Part shown: positions 8,228 to 17,645 of the stretch, piece after piece
Numbering within the stretch: position 1 is the stretch's first letter
Layout of the letters: every line of letters starts with the position of its first letter
Origin: Peptacetobacter hiranonis
GTDB lineage: Bacteria > Bacillota > Clostridia > Peptostreptococcales > Peptostreptococcaceae
DNA: 64,000 nucleotides
Reading direction: 5' to 3'
NCBI RefSeq assembly: GCF_008151785.1
Contig: NZ_CP036523.1
Span: forward strand, 1,364,001 to 1,428,000
The notes under the pieces: model-generated
Told to the model about the DNA's origin: nothing
What the model saw: only the letters and a program-made list of their open reading frames with translations
Databases searched by the model: none
Made by a program: the position numbers and the translations under genes

Positions 8228-8436
8228 AAAAAAATACCCCCCTTATTTTATTATGCTACAATATATAGATTATTATAATTAACACAAAAAATAAAATAGA
8301 TTATATCTATACATTTTGATTATTAATATAAATATAATCTATACTCTAATTTTGTTTATAAACTAAACTATTTTTACGATTTCGCTTTAAATCTATATAA
8401 TTTTATTTTTAGCTATAAAGTTTTTAATTTTTTATA

Positions 8437-8485
8437 ATAAAAAAATACTGCTATAAAACATATTAAAATGTTTTTATAGCAGTAT
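8437..8485 (-). terminator. Terminator after the 8494-10248 gene
   Basis: Minus-strand hairpin ATACTGCTATAAAA / TTTTATAGCAGTAT followed by TTTTTTTATT, 10 bp beyond the stop codon. The gap on to 8228 shows nothing else apart from AT-rich sequence. Confidence 0.85.
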
Positions 8486-8493
8486 CCTATTTA

Positions 8494-10248
8494 CTATTGC
8501 TCTTTTGTTTCTACTTTATCCGTAGTTCTTTTGTCTTTAGTTTCTTTTTTCTCAGATTTATTTTCTTCTGATTTTTTATCTTCTGATTTTTTATCTTCTG
8601 GCTTAGCTTCTTCTTTCTGTTCAGCAGGTTTACCTATGTTATAGTTATCAAACTCATCTATTTCTATAACATCTTTTTCATCTTTAGAGAATGTAATTTT
8701 TATTTTATCTCCTTCTTTAGTAAGAGGTAATTCTTTAGAAATTTTAGAAGTTGCGTAGAATATATTTCCTTCATCTGTGTCTAAAGTCAGATAATATACT
8801 GTATTGCCGTTTTTAGTATCTGCAGCAATTCTCTTAACAGTACCTTCTAGCTCTTTATCAAATTCATCAGATTCGTCTATTTCTAAGCTGCTTCCACCAG
8901 ATTCTAACGCATCTTTGTAGTTTTTCATAGCTTCAGCCTTATCCCGTCCTACTCCAACTATGTTGTAGTCCTCAACAGATACAAATACAATTCTCTTAAC
9001 AAGACCAGCTTTATCTTTTAGTGATGATACATATGTTGGCTGTCCTAATATATTGTACATAACTGGGAATGTTGCTTCATAGTTCTTTTCTTGAACACTA
9101 CCTTCTGCTGATTTCATAGCAGCCATTTCTGTTGCACCTGGCTGTTTATAAAGTTTTGCTTCTTTAGTTCTTGAATCAACAAGCATAAATCCTATAGTAG
9201 ATTCATCTCCACCTGCTGAAGTTATGCCTGTGTACCAGTATGATTTATTATCTTCACCGTACACTAAAGAAGTTCCCTCTGTAGCTTTTAATACACCTTT
9301 TTCAGATATTACTGAGTTTATAAATCCATTTACATAAACTCCCCAACTGTTTATCTGATCAACTACAAAACTTTCTGGCTGAATTCTATCTACCCATTCT
9401 GGAGTATCTTTTATAGAGTAGAATTTAGTTTCTCCTGTTTTCGCATCGACTATAGCAGTTCCGTTTACATTAGCTCCTCCAAATCCTACTTTATGTTCAT
9501 AAAGAGAAACTACCCAATATGGTTTACCATTATCGTCTATTTCTAATGTATAATCTGCCATACCTTTACTCATACCACCATTTATATAAACGTGTCTGTG
9601 TAAATCTTGAAGTATGTACGCATCTGGCTGATATACTATTTTTATATCTTCGCCATTTGCTTTCTGAACAAGTTTAACGTCTTGAGGGTCATTTGCAGAT
9701 ACCATAACGTATCCATTTGTACCACTCATATTTGTTACCCATTTTATAAAATCTCTATGAACTAGAGGTGCTACCCAGTAAAGTTTTTCTCCAACTTTCT
9801 GTATGTGGAATTTGCCTAGTTTAGATACACTCCCTATTGCTGGTACCTCACCTAATTTTTTATCTCCTAGCTTCATAGCCATCTCTTCATCGACTATTCT
9901 TATCTCATTTACATTTACAGGGCTGACATCCTTTGTAAATTCACTTTCTTTAACAGTACCAAGTAAGTTTCTGTATGCCTTAGCTCTTATAATTGGTGTA
10001 GATGCTAAAGTCGGTAAAACAACTGCAATTGCTAAAATACCTATAGCTATTTTAAAATTCGTTTTGTTTGTAATAGTAAATCTCTGTTCTTCTCTGTCAA
10101 ATACCATATTAAGTATTCCAGCAATTACAAAGAACATCGCAAGCACATAGTATAAAGACGTAAAATCTACTCTAAGCACTGGTAATTTTACAAACGCATA
10201 CACCGCAGTTATTATAAATGAAATAGCGTATGACTTAAAATTCTTCAT
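8494..10248 (-). CDS. Membrane-anchored protein of unknown function with Lys/Glu-rich tail
   Basis: 584 aa from the ATG at 10248, which has AAAGGAGA ahead of it; an in-frame TTG at 10263 lies upstream of that RBS and is rejected. The N-terminus has about three membrane segments (residues 5-60 and 72-95). A large domain follows with YWVAPLVH, YWVVSLYEHK and YWYTGITS, three short similar stretches that suggest internal beta repeats facing outside. About 50 residues at the end are nearly all Lys, Glu, Asp and Ser with the repeating unit EDKKS. I do not recognise the family. It is the only gene of its unit. Confidence 0.6.
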   Translation of the reverse strand: MKNFKSYAISFIITAVYAFVKLPVLRVDFTSLYYVLAMFFVIAGILNMVFDREEQRFTITNKTNFKIAIGILAIAVVLPTLASTPIIRAKAYRNLLGTVKESEFTKDVSPVNVNEIRIVDEEMAMKLGDKKLGEVPAIGSVSKLGKFHIQKVGEKLYWVAPLVHRDFIKWVTNMSGTNGYVMVSANDPQDVKLVQKANGEDIKIVYQPDAYILQDLHRHVYINGGMSKGMADYTLEIDDNGKPYWVVSLYEHKVGFGGANVNGTAIVDAKTGETKFYSIKDTPEWVDRIQPESFVVDQINSWGVYVNGFINSVISEKGVLKATEGTSLVYGEDNKSYWYTGITSAGGDESTIGFMLVDSRTKEAKLYKQPGATEMAAMKSAEGSVQEKNYEATFPVMYNILGQPTYVSSLKDKAGLVKRIVFVSVEDYNIVGVGRDKAEAMKNYKDALESGGSSLEIDESDEFDKELEGTVKRIAADTKNGNTVYYLTLDTDEGNIFYATSKISKELPLTKEGDKIKITFSKDEKDVIEIDEFDNYNIGKPAEQKEEAKPEDKKSEDKKSEENKSEKKETKDKRTTDKVETKEQ

Positions 10249-10316
10249 TTTATCTCCTTTCAATCCTCTTTCTTTTTAATTTTATTTTGAATCCTTAGAA
10301 AAGATTATATCATATA

Positions 10317-10362
10317 AAAAAAAGGTTTGAGTAGTTATTTTACTATTCAAACTGTTTTTTAT
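10317..10362 (-). terminator. Terminator after the YpmS-like gene
   Basis: Minus strand: GTTTGAATAGT / ACTACTCAAAC with a short AT loop, then eight T. It sits about 20 bp beyond the stop at 10383. Confidence 0.85.
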
Positions 10363-10382
10363 TAATTCTTTAGATTTTTATA

Positions 10383-11051
10383 CTATGCTGCTGGTTTTAA
10401 AGAGTTTCCATATTGAACTAATATGTCATAAGCACACTGCATCGCATCTCTTAAAGTAACCCGCATATCAGCTTTTATTTCGTTGTTTTCAATCTTTATT
10501 CCTGTAAGATTTATAGGTTTCAATGTTTCTGGAGGGATTATAATTGATCTATCTCTCATTTCAAATGGAATTTCGCTCTTTTGTGAAGCCATTATCTTTG
10601 CAAGAAGTCCACCATGAACATTGATTTTTCCAACCTTAATATTATCTACAGTAACAACTAGTGACCCATTTTCTACAGATGGCACTACACTTACTGTAGC
10701 TTTAGTTTTTAAAAATTCTACTTCAACAGGAACAGTTACCATTAATTTATTATCTTCTATTTTTATATCATTAGACATCATATCATCTTCGTAATTTTTC
10801 ATAAATGTATAAACTATGTTGCTTACGTCCTCTGCTGTTAAATTTATACTTCCTTCAAAGCTTTCTGTTTCTCTACTGAATTTTAAACTCTGAAGTAATC
10901 CCATTTTCACAATATCTTCTTTAGTTATCTCTCGGTTTCCTGTATTATCAAAGCTCATTCCACCTTCTGGCTGCAATGCATAAAAAACTCCACCCATCGC
11001 CAATGCAATCACTACAAGAATACCTACTAAAATTTTTAATACCTTCTTCAT
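10383..11051 (-). CDS. Membrane-anchored YpmS-like (DUF2140-like) protein
   Basis: 222 aa from the ATG at 11051 (GAGAGAGTGA ahead; the in-frame GTG at 11060 overlaps that site). One N-terminal membrane segment (about residues 5-27) is followed by an extracellular domain of alternating beta strands: LMVTVPVEVEF, TKATVSVVPSV and GSLVVTVDNIKVGKI. The layout of a short anchor, then a domain with the Asn/Thr-rich strand VTVDNIKVG, resembles the YpmS/DUF2140 family of Firmicutes. The role is unknown. It ends in its own terminator and is divergent from glnS across 332 bp. Confidence 0.5.
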   Translation of the reverse strand: MKKVLKILVGILVVIALAMGGVFYALQPEGGMSFDNTGNREITKEDIVKMGLLQSLKFSRETESFEGSINLTAEDVSNIVYTFMKNYEDDMMSNDIKIEDNKLMVTVPVEVEFLKTKATVSVVPSVENGSLVVTVDNIKVGKINVHGGLLAKIMASQKSEIPFEMRDRSIIIPPETLKPINLTGIKIENNEIKADMRVTLRDAMQCAYDILVQYGNSLKPAA

Positions 11052-11383
11052 AAAAATCACTCTCTCTTCGTTATTTTTACTAATTTTGTTTTATGTATTA
11101 ATTTCTTTTTTTCATTATACATCTTTTTTAATTTTATTTCTATTTATCTTACGTATAATTAATACCCTAAACGTTTTCATTTTACACAAAAGATATTTTA
11201 AATTCTAATTTTAGTCAAATAGTTTCAAAAAATATCATAAATTCTTCTTATCCTCTTTATTTTTTTCATATATTAGATTAAAATTAATGTATATTATAAA
11301 TAAAATTAAACTGGATTTTTCTATTCTATTGAGCGATTTTAATAAATAGAAATTCAAAATATATGCTTTGGAGGAATAATAAT
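11052..11383. other. Intergenic leader between the YpmS-like gene and glnS
   Basis: 332 bp of AT-rich sequence. I looked for a T-box leader, the usual control of aminoacyl-tRNA synthetase genes in this phylum, and found neither the AGGGTGG-type T-box sequence nor a terminator. A weak -10-like TATTAT lies near 11291. Confidence 0.4.
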
Positions 11384-13048
11384 ATGGCAAATGAAACAGT
11401 ATCATCTAACTTTATAAAAAATATAATCATTGATGATTTAGAAACAGGAAAACATAAAAGTATAGTTACTCGTTTCCCACCAGAACCAAATGGTTACTTA
11501 CACATAGGACATGCAAAAAGTATATGCCTAAACTTTGGTCTTGCTAAAGAATTCGGTGGTAAAGTTAATATGAGATTTGACGATACTAACCCTACAAAAG
11601 AAGATGTAGAATATGTAGACTCAATAAAAAATGACGTAAACTGGTTAGGATTTAACTGGGACGATTTATTCTTCGCTTCTGATTACTTTGAAGAAATGTA
11701 CAACAGAGCGGTTTTATTAATCAAAAAAGGTAAAGCATTCGTATGTGATTTAAACGCTGACCAGATAAGAGAATATAGAGGAACACTTACTGAACCAGGT
11801 AAAGAAAGTCCTTACAGAAATAGATCTGTAGAAGAAAACTTAGATTTATTTGAAAGAATGAAAAACGGTGAATTTGCTGATGGAGAAAAAGTTCTTAGAG
11901 CTAAAATAGATATGTCTAGCCCTAACATCAACTTCAGAGATCCTGTTATATACAGAATAGCTCATGCAACTCACCACAACACAGGAGATAAATGGTGTAT
12001 ATACCCAATGTACTCATTTGCTCACCCACTAGAAGATGCTATAGAAGGAATAACTCACTCTATATGTACTCTAGAATTTGAAGAACAGAGACCTCTTTAT
12101 GACTGGGTTGTTAGAGAATGTGAAATGGAAAGCGTACCAAGACAGATAGAGTTCGCTAGATTAAACATGACTAACACAGTAATGAGTAAAAGAAAATTAA
12201 AATTACTTGTTGATAACAATGTAGTTGATGGTTGGGACGATCCAAGAATACCAACAATATCTGGACTTAGAAGAAGAGGATACACTCCAGAATCTATAAG
12301 AAACTTCTGTGCTGAAATAGGTGTTGCTAAAGCAGACTCTACTGTAGACAGCCAACTATTAGACTTCTTCTTAAGAGAAGACTTACAGCCAAAAGCACCT
12401 CTTGCAATGGCAGTTTTAAGACCTGTTAAATTAGTTATAGACAACTATCCAGAAGATCAGGTAGAAGTTCTTGAAGTTGAAAACCACGCTAAAGACGAAA
12501 CAAAAGGTAAGAGAAAAGTTACATTCTCTAAAGAATTATACATAGAACAGGAAGATTTCATGGAAGAACCTGTTAAAAAATACTTCAGATTATTCCCAGG
12601 AAATGAAGTTAGACTTAAAGGTGCATATTTCGTAAAATGTACTGGCTGCGTTAAAGACGAAAACGGAAATGTTGTAGAAGTTCACTGTACTTACGACCCA
12701 GAAACAAAAGGTGGAGAAAGCAACGATGGACGTAAAGTTAAATCTACTATACATTGGGTAGACAGCAAAACAGCAGTTCCAGCAGAATTTAGATTATTTG
12801 AACCATTAATACTTGATGATATAGAAGAAAACAAAGGAAAAGACTTCTTAGATCAGATAAATCCTAATTCTCTTGAAGTATTAGAAGGATTTGTTGAAGA
12901 AACTCAGTTAAAAGGAGCTCAGCCTCTTGATAAATTCCAGTTCTTCAGAAATGGATTCTTCAGTGTAGACACAAAATACACAACTGACGAAAAAATGGTA
13001 TTTAATAGAATAGTACCATTAAAGAGTAAATTCAAATTAAATAAATAA
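11384..13048 (+). CDS. glnS: Glutaminyl-tRNA synthetase
   Basis: 554 aa from the ATG at 11384, which has TGGAGGA ahead of it; the in-frame ATG at 11363 has no RBS. It is a class I synthetase that charges tRNA-Gln in the cytoplasm. The HIGH signature is [13 protein letters not shown] (about residue 40) and the KMSKS-type loop is [10 protein letters not shown]. The catalytic Rossmann domain is followed by two anticodon-binding beta barrels (from about residue 340). The last 13 codons (13010-13048) are repeated, inverted, at 13285-13322 as part of hairpin element E2. Confidence 0.97.
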   Translation: MANETVSSNFIKNIIIDDLETGKHKSIVTRFPPEPNGYLHIGHAKSICLNFGLAKEFGGKVNMRFDDTNPTKEDVEYVDSIKNDVNWLGFNWDDLFFASDYFEEMYNRAVLLIKKGKAFVCDLNADQIREYRGTLTEPGKESPYRNRSVEENLDLFERMKNGEFADGEKVLRAKIDMSSPNINFRDPVIYRIAHATHHNTGDKWCIYPMYSFAHPLEDAIEGITHSICTLEFEEQRPLYDWVVRECEMESVPRQIEFARLNMTNTVMSKRKLKLLVDNNVVDGWDDPRIPTISGLRRRGYTPESIRNFCAEIGVAKADSTVDSQLLDFFLREDLQPKAPLAMAVLRPVKLVIDNYPEDQVEVLEVENHAKDETKGKRKVTFSKELYIEQEDFMEEPVKKYFRLFPGNEVRLKGAYFVKCTGCVKDENGNVVEVHCTYDPETKGGESNDGRKVKSTIHWVDSKTAVPAEFRLFEPLILDDIEENKGKDFLDQINPNSLEVLEGFVEETQLKGAQPLDKFQFFRNGFFSVDTKYTTDEKMVFNRIVPLKSKFKLNK

Positions 13049-13322
13049 TTTTATGTATATATAAAGATGGCGCAGGATTTTCTGTTGCCATCTTTTTTAA
13101 TGCTCGAAATTAATATCCAATCTCCTCTCCAGGCTTCAGCGCCCCACACTGTTAGAGTAACACATTTAGCAGATGTGGGGCGCTTGCAGAATTGTCGAGT
13201 TCGATTTGGATATTATTTTCATCGCAAAAGATGTCAAACAAAAAACACCTTGCGCCATCTATACTATATACCGCATAAAATTATTTATTTCATTTTGAAT
13301 TTACACCTTTAATGGTTACTAT
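13010..13322 (+). repeat. Hairpin element E2 downstream of glnS (core 13124-13199)
   Basis: Core in glnS sense: CTCTCCAGGCTTCAGCG, a long CCCCACA/TGTGGGG hairpin, then CGCTTGCAGAATTGTCGAG. Flanking arms pair over AATATCCAA/TTGGATATT, AGATGGCGCA/TGCGCCATCT and then through the glnS stop codon: AATAAATAATTTTATG (13040-13055) reappears inverted at 13272-13287, and ATAGTACCATTAAAG (13010-13024) reappears with one added base near 13308-13322. The first arm also holds a plain hairpin, AAAGATGGC/GCCATCTTTTTT (13064-13097), that can act as the glnS terminator. Confidence 0.88.
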
Positions 13323-13375
13323 CAATAGCAGTGAGGTGGTTAATTAGAACTTTTACCCTCTCTTCTCATAATGCA

Positions 13376-13626
13376 ACTTGTAAAAGTATTTAAATAGATA
13401 TATAAAAAGGATGTCGCAAGTTTTTATAATTGTGGCTTGTGCGTAAACATATATTGAGTTGCACCGACTATCTGCAAGCGCCTCACAACTTATAAATGTG
13501 TTACATAAAAGTGTGAGGCGTCGAAGCCTGGAGATGAGACTATTTGTGATTTGAGCTGTACAGTTAATAATCTTGAAAAACTACAACCCCTTTTATATAC
13601 CCCTATTTAAATACTTTTTTACAAGT
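13376..13626 (-). repeat. Hairpin element E3 downstream of the zinc-ribbon gene (core 13464-13536)
   Basis: Core in gene sense (minus): TCTCCAGGCTTCGACG, CCTCACA/TTGTGAGG hairpin, then CGCTTGCAGATAGTCGG. The outer arms match over GTATTTAAATAG and TATATAAAA tracts. The right arm includes the last codons and stop of the gene at 13603, and its inverted copy starts at 13376 (ACTTGTAAAA). The inner arms between these parts have decayed. It lies tail to tail with E2 between two convergent genes, and each copy carries the 3' end of its own neighbour. Confidence 0.82.
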
Positions 13627-14217
13627 AAATTTTTCCATGGTTTTTACTAGGTCATTGAAGTAAGGTACTTCTATATTCGATTCTACATGTAATATAGTAT
13701 CGCCTTTTAGTGGTTCTCCACCTTTTTCTGTTAGTTTCCCTTCTTCTCCGTATAGATACTCGTTGAATCTTCTTATTTTGCTTCCAGTTTCTTTCATTTC
13801 AAGTATCCAATTTACGTCAGTTCTTTTTACTTCATGAGTTTCTGCATATTCGTTTATATTTCTCCAACTCATTACATAGCATTTTAGAACATTATTTAAA
13901 AATCTTCTATATTTTAAGCTTCTTATTTTATCTTCAGAAATTTGCTCCATATTCTCAAATGAAGGTCCTTCAAATTCTTTGATCCAAGCACCAACCATGT
14001 TTTTTTCCATGACTATTTTTCTGCATAGACCGTCTTTTTCTACAGCTAGGCTTACTTCTTTTATGGCATTGTACATAAATCCGTATATTTTACCAAATTC
14101 GCAGCCACAACCTTCACATCTATATGGATTGTCAATTTCTTCGTTGACCTTCCCCTCTCTTACTATTTCTACTATTTTATCGCTAGTCCCACACAGTGGG
14201 CATATTCTTTCTTCCAT
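13603..14217 (-). CDS. Zinc-ribbon protein of unknown function
   Basis: 204 aa from the ATG at 14217, with GGAGGG just ahead; an in-frame GTG at 14229 overlaps that RBS and is rejected. The N-terminus carries CPLC (residues 6-9) and CEGCGC (about 34-39), a two-knuckle zinc ribbon as in proteins that touch nucleic acid or other proteins. The rest is mixed helix and strand with many charged residues and no membrane segment, so it is probably cytoplasmic. I do not recognise the family. The 3' end is copied in inverted form in element E3. Confidence 0.55.
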   Translation of the reverse strand: MEERICPLCGTSDKIVEIVREGKVNEEIDNPYRCEGCGCEFGKIYGFMYNAIKEVSLAVEKDGLCRKIVMEKNMVGAWIKEFEGPSFENMEQISEDKIRSLKYRRFLNNVLKCYVMSWRNINEYAETHEVKRTDVNWILEMKETGSKIRRFNEYLYGEEGKLTEKGGEPLKGDTILHVESNIEVPYFNDLVKTMEKFTCKKVFK

Positions 14218-14329
14218 TTTTCCCTCCACATATACAAAATATCAAATTATATTTTACAATATAACTTAATATATAACAACAATTAAGCAAATTGTTTTCA
14301 TATTTAACATCAATCAGTATAAATATTTA

Positions 14330-16000
14330 TTAATAAACAGCAACGTGTCCGTCGCATCTTTTTTCTGTTCCACAGACATATCCACCTTTTTCGTTCTTTA
14401 GAATTATCTGCCCTCTACCCATGTTTATTTTATCAGACACAACCTTAACATCGTGGCCTTTTTCTTTTAGCCCCTCTGCTATTCCTGTTTTCATATCGTT
14501 CTCAACCTCGATTTTCATACCATCAATCCACTGCCATCTAGGTGCATCAAGCGCTTCTTGAGGATTCATTGCAAAGTCAATTAAATTTGTAACTGCTTGG
14601 AACTGACCTTGAGGCTGCATAAATGCTCCCATTACACCAAATGCTCCAACAGCTTCACCATTTTGTTTGATAAATCCTGGAATGATTGTATGGTATGGCT
14701 TTTTAAATGGCTCGACAATATTATCGTGATTTTCATCTAAGCTAAAATTGTTTCCTCTATTGTGAAGAGCAATTCCTATACCTGGAATTACGACTCCTGA
14801 GCCAAAGTTCATATAATTGCTCTGTATGTGAGATACCATATTTCCATCTTTGTCCGCTGTGCACATATACACCGTACCACCACAGAATGGCTCTCCAGCT
14901 TCTGGAAATACTGCTTTTTCTTCTATTAGCTCACTTCTCTTCTTAGCATATTCCTGATTTAACATAGCACCCACAGAAACAGTCATTTTCTTAGGATCTG
15001 TTACATACTTCTTAGAATCAGCAAATGCCAACTTCATACACTCAATCATCTTGTGTATATTATCCACAGTCTCTTTTTCTTCATCTAACTCCAACTCTTT
15101 TAGTATATTTAATGCAATTAAAACTGTTATTCCATGCCCATTTGGAGGAATTTCGCATATATCATACCCTTTGTAGTTTGTGCTTATAGGTTCAACCCAC
15201 TGAGGATGGTATTTTTCTAGGTCTGATTTTCTTATCATTCCACCAAATTTTCTACTATGTTCATCTATTAATTCAGCGATTCTACCTCTGTAAAAACTTT
15301 CTGCTCCAGTATTTGCAATTTCTTCAAGAGTTTTTGCTTGAGCTTCACATTTAAAGACATCTCCTGCTTGTGGAGCTTTTCCATCTATTGTAAATGTATC
15401 AAACCACTCTTTTAAAAGTTCTTTATCTACAAGCTCGGCCTGTACATCCTTCTTAACTCTATCTTTAGGAAGTTTTTCAAGCTCTTTTAAATCATTTGAA
15501 TAATCTTCAAAAGACTCCTCCCAAAGTTTTGCAACATTAGGATAAACTATATATCCTTCTCTTGCGTAATCTATCGCTGGTTTTAAACATTCATACAATG
15601 ATAACTTACCAAACTTTCTATTTAACTCTGCCCATGCAGCAGGAATTCCAGGAACTGTAACTGCTCCAAATCCATGTCTTGGCATTTTTTTAAGTCCTTT
15701 ATATGCTTCTTTTGTCATAAGCTCTGGTGCAAATCCACTAGAATTCAGTCCATATAATTTCTTTTCAGATTCTATCCAAACTAGTGAGTACGCATCTCCA
15801 CCAATCCCATTGCTTGTAGGCTCAGTAACTGCAAGTGCTGCAGCAGTTGCAACAGCAGCATCTACTGCATTTCCACCTTTTCTTAGTATATCTAATCCTG
15901 CCTGGGCTGCCTGTGGGTTTGAAGTAGCCACTGCTCCACTCTTTGCATACATAACATTTCTTTCTGATTTGTATCTATTTGATAAAACATTAAAATTCAT
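14330..16000 (-). CDS. ggt: Gamma-glutamyltransferase family protein (YwrD type)
   Basis: 556 aa. It is an Ntn-hydrolase that cleaves or transfers gamma-glutamyl groups from glutathione-like peptides. The proenzyme splits at a Thr, here in FCGGTVYMCTADKDGN (about residue 365), followed by small-subunit motifs SHIQSNYMNFGSGVVIPG and GAFGVMGAFMQPQGQFQ. The N-terminus NPQAAQAGLDILRKGGNAVD is typical. There is no signal peptide, as in the cytoplasmic YwrD group, so a role on intracellular substrates is more likely than export. RBS GTGAGGGG. The gene stands alone. Confidence 0.88.
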   Translation of the reverse strand: MNFNVLSNRYKSERNVMYAKSGAVATSNPQAAQAGLDILRKGGNAVDAAVATAAALAVTEPTSNGIGGDAYSLVWIESEKKLYGLNSSGFAPELMTKEAYKGLKKMPRHGFGAVTVPGIPAAWAELNRKFGKLSLYECLKPAIDYAREGYIVYPNVAKLWEESFEDYSNDLKELEKLPKDRVKKDVQAELVDKELLKEWFDTFTIDGKAPQAGDVFKCEAQAKTLEEIANTGAESFYRGRIAELIDEHSRKFGGMIRKSDLEKYHPQWVEPISTNYKGYDICEIPPNGHGITVLIALNILKELELDEEKETVDNIHKMIECMKLAFADSKKYVTDPKKMTVSVGAMLNQEYAKKRSELIEEKAVFPEAGEPFCGGTVYMCTADKDGNMVSHIQSNYMNFGSGVVIPGIGIALHNRGNNFSLDENHDNIVEPFKKPYHTIIPGFIKQNGEAVGAFGVMGAFMQPQGQFQAVTNLIDFAMNPQEALDAPRWQWIDGMKIEVENDMKTGIAEGLKEKGHDVKVVSDKINMGRGQIILKNEKGGYVCGTEKRCDGHVAVY

Positions 16001-16081
16001 ACTCTACCCCTCACTTCTCAATTTAACTTTCTTACATTTATAATTGTACTTCTTCACCTTTATAACTTTACTTTTTATCAA

Positions 16082-17335
16082 TTATCTATGTATTTTATAA
16101 TACTCACATCCAAAAATGCTTTTCCTATTACATTTTACCACTGTTTCTGGTAAATTTTCTAGACTATTGTATATCGCTGCAGAAATAGATGCATTTTCTT
16201 TTTTACCGTCTATCACTACATCAGCATAGTAACGTCTAAGTCCCTTTGTTGATCTACTAGTATCTTTTTCAAGTGCAATTACAGTTTCGTGATTTTCTGG
16301 TGTAAATGTAAGTGCATTGTTTAAATGATCAGTAGTACAAACTATTATCAAAAGCATTGCCATAGCAACAGTCGCCATCTTACTAGTCTTTTCTCTTATT
16401 CCACGCTTTTTAAGCATTATCATATAAATTGAAAACAGTATTAAAAAGTAAATCACTCCAAATTTAATTTCACTATGATTTACATAATTTAATTTAGGTA
16501 AATTATATAGCATAAATAAGGCTATAATGGCAGATGCATATGGTATTTCATAGTGAAACTCTCTACCATCTTTTGTCTTAGTTGGTAATTCAACGACCAT
16601 TTTAGGATATAGATATATATAAAGCCCCCAGATAAAAAGAAGTTCTGCAGACCAAACAATACTTCTTATACGAGTTCCTAAGAATAAAGCTACTATAGAA
16701 ATAGCCCACATCGCTATATTTAGTTTTCTTATCATTTCTTTTTCTTTATTTATCTGAGCTAGTCTATCCTTTCTCTTTATATGTTTTATCTCATCTTCTC
16801 TATTTTTCTCAATTTTATTTCTTGTATTTAAAATCCAATTATCGAACTTTCCATTTTCTTTTTCCTTTATCTCAACGCCATTGCCTTTAAAAGCGATTAT
16901 TGCTTCTTCAATTCCCTCGTATCCGTTATTAAAAGAAGCTATTTTCTTTCCTTCTTTAGAAAAAATAGTATAATTTTCATCGTTCATTTTATCTAGCTGT
17001 ACAAATCCTATCTCTCTATATAAATAATTTTTCCTTTTACCAAATGTTGGGATATACTCAACTCCCTCATTAGTTAAAATTATTTTTCTTCTATAGTATT
17101 TTATAATTCCGTAAGTGAGCACTACTGTAATGATGATTTCCATGACTGTACAAGTAACCAACATAACTCCATCGTTCTTTGAAATAGCTATATTATTTGC
17201 AATCATAGCAAATATAGCATTGAAAATAAGCCCAATAAAAAATATATATAAATTAACTTTCTTCGTTTTTATAATTGCTCTTGAAAAATAACTTTTCTGT
17301 AAGTTATCTTTTGTATTTTTGTTTTTCTTAGCCAT
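16082..17335 (-). CDS. Polytopic membrane protein of unknown function
   Basis: 417 aa from the ATG at 17335 (AAAGAGGTGA ahead; the GTG at 17344 is inside that RBS). Two membrane segments lie at about 25-45 and 55-80. A cytoplasmic domain follows (about 85-195; its start KIILTNEGVEYIPTFGKR resembles the beta strands of bacterial PH/YcxB-like domains) with a Lys/Glu-rich helix, then about five more membrane segments (205-345) and a small C-terminal domain. No catalytic motif seen. It is divergent from the adaptor gene at 17646. Function unknown. Confidence 0.55.
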   Translation of the reverse strand: MAKKNKNTKDNLQKSYFSRAIIKTKKVNLYIFFIGLIFNAIFAMIANNIAISKNDGVMLVTCTVMEIIITVVLTYGIIKYYRRKIILTNEGVEYIPTFGKRKNYLYREIGFVQLDKMNDENYTIFSKEGKKIASFNNGYEGIEEAIIAFKGNGVEIKEKENGKFDNWILNTRNKIEKNREDEIKHIKRKDRLAQINKEKEMIRKLNIAMWAISIVALFLGTRIRSIVWSAELLFIWGLYIYLYPKMVVELPTKTKDGREFHYEIPYASAIIALFMLYNLPKLNYVNHSEIKFGVIYFLILFSIYMIMLKKRGIREKTSKMATVAMAMLLIIVCTTDHLNNALTFTPENHETVIALEKDTSRSTKGLRRYYADVVIDGKKENASISAAIYNSLENLPETVVKCNRKSIFGCEYYKIHR

Positions 17336-17562
17336 AAAAATCACCTCTTTTTATTTTTTTATTGAAAATTGTATAATTTCTATTAAAGTGACATATAATA
17401 TAAATAGAATGAAATATCAAACACAATTTTCTGATAATTCTTTAATATTATTATCTCATTATATTTAATATTTAACAATAATTTTTAGGTTGGAGTGTCA
17501 TTATTATTTTACTTGTAAAATTTAAAAACTATAAAATTAAATCTATAATTTGATAAATACCT

Positions 17563-17592
17563 TTGACTTATACATACTAGTTTCATTATAAT
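17563..17592 (+). promoter_or_regulatory. SigA-type promoter for the adaptor protein gene
   Basis: TTGACT (17563-17568) and TATAAT (17587-17592) are separated by 18 bp, and the ATG follows 53 bp later. It is the best match to a housekeeping promoter in this gap of 310 bp; the remainder is AT-rich with no other signal. Confidence 0.75.
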
Positions 17593-17645
17593 AGTATTAT
17601 GGTTTTTAATTATATTTTGATTGTATTATATGAAAGGAGGAAACT

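Noticed and set aside
10249-10263. Upstream TTG start for the membrane protein gene (and similar early GTG/TTG/ATG starts at 11060, 14229, 17344, 21381, 22852, 46093, 47538, 51080, 60831 and 62326)
   Set aside because: In each case the early codon lies in or next to the ribosome binding site that serves the later ATG.
11052-11383. T-box leader for glnS
   Set aside because: No T-box sequence, specifier stem or terminator could be found.
13067-13312. Open frame of 81 codons in the glnS downstream region
   Set aside because: It lies wholly in hairpin element E2 and has no RBS; palindromic DNA of this kind opens frames by chance.
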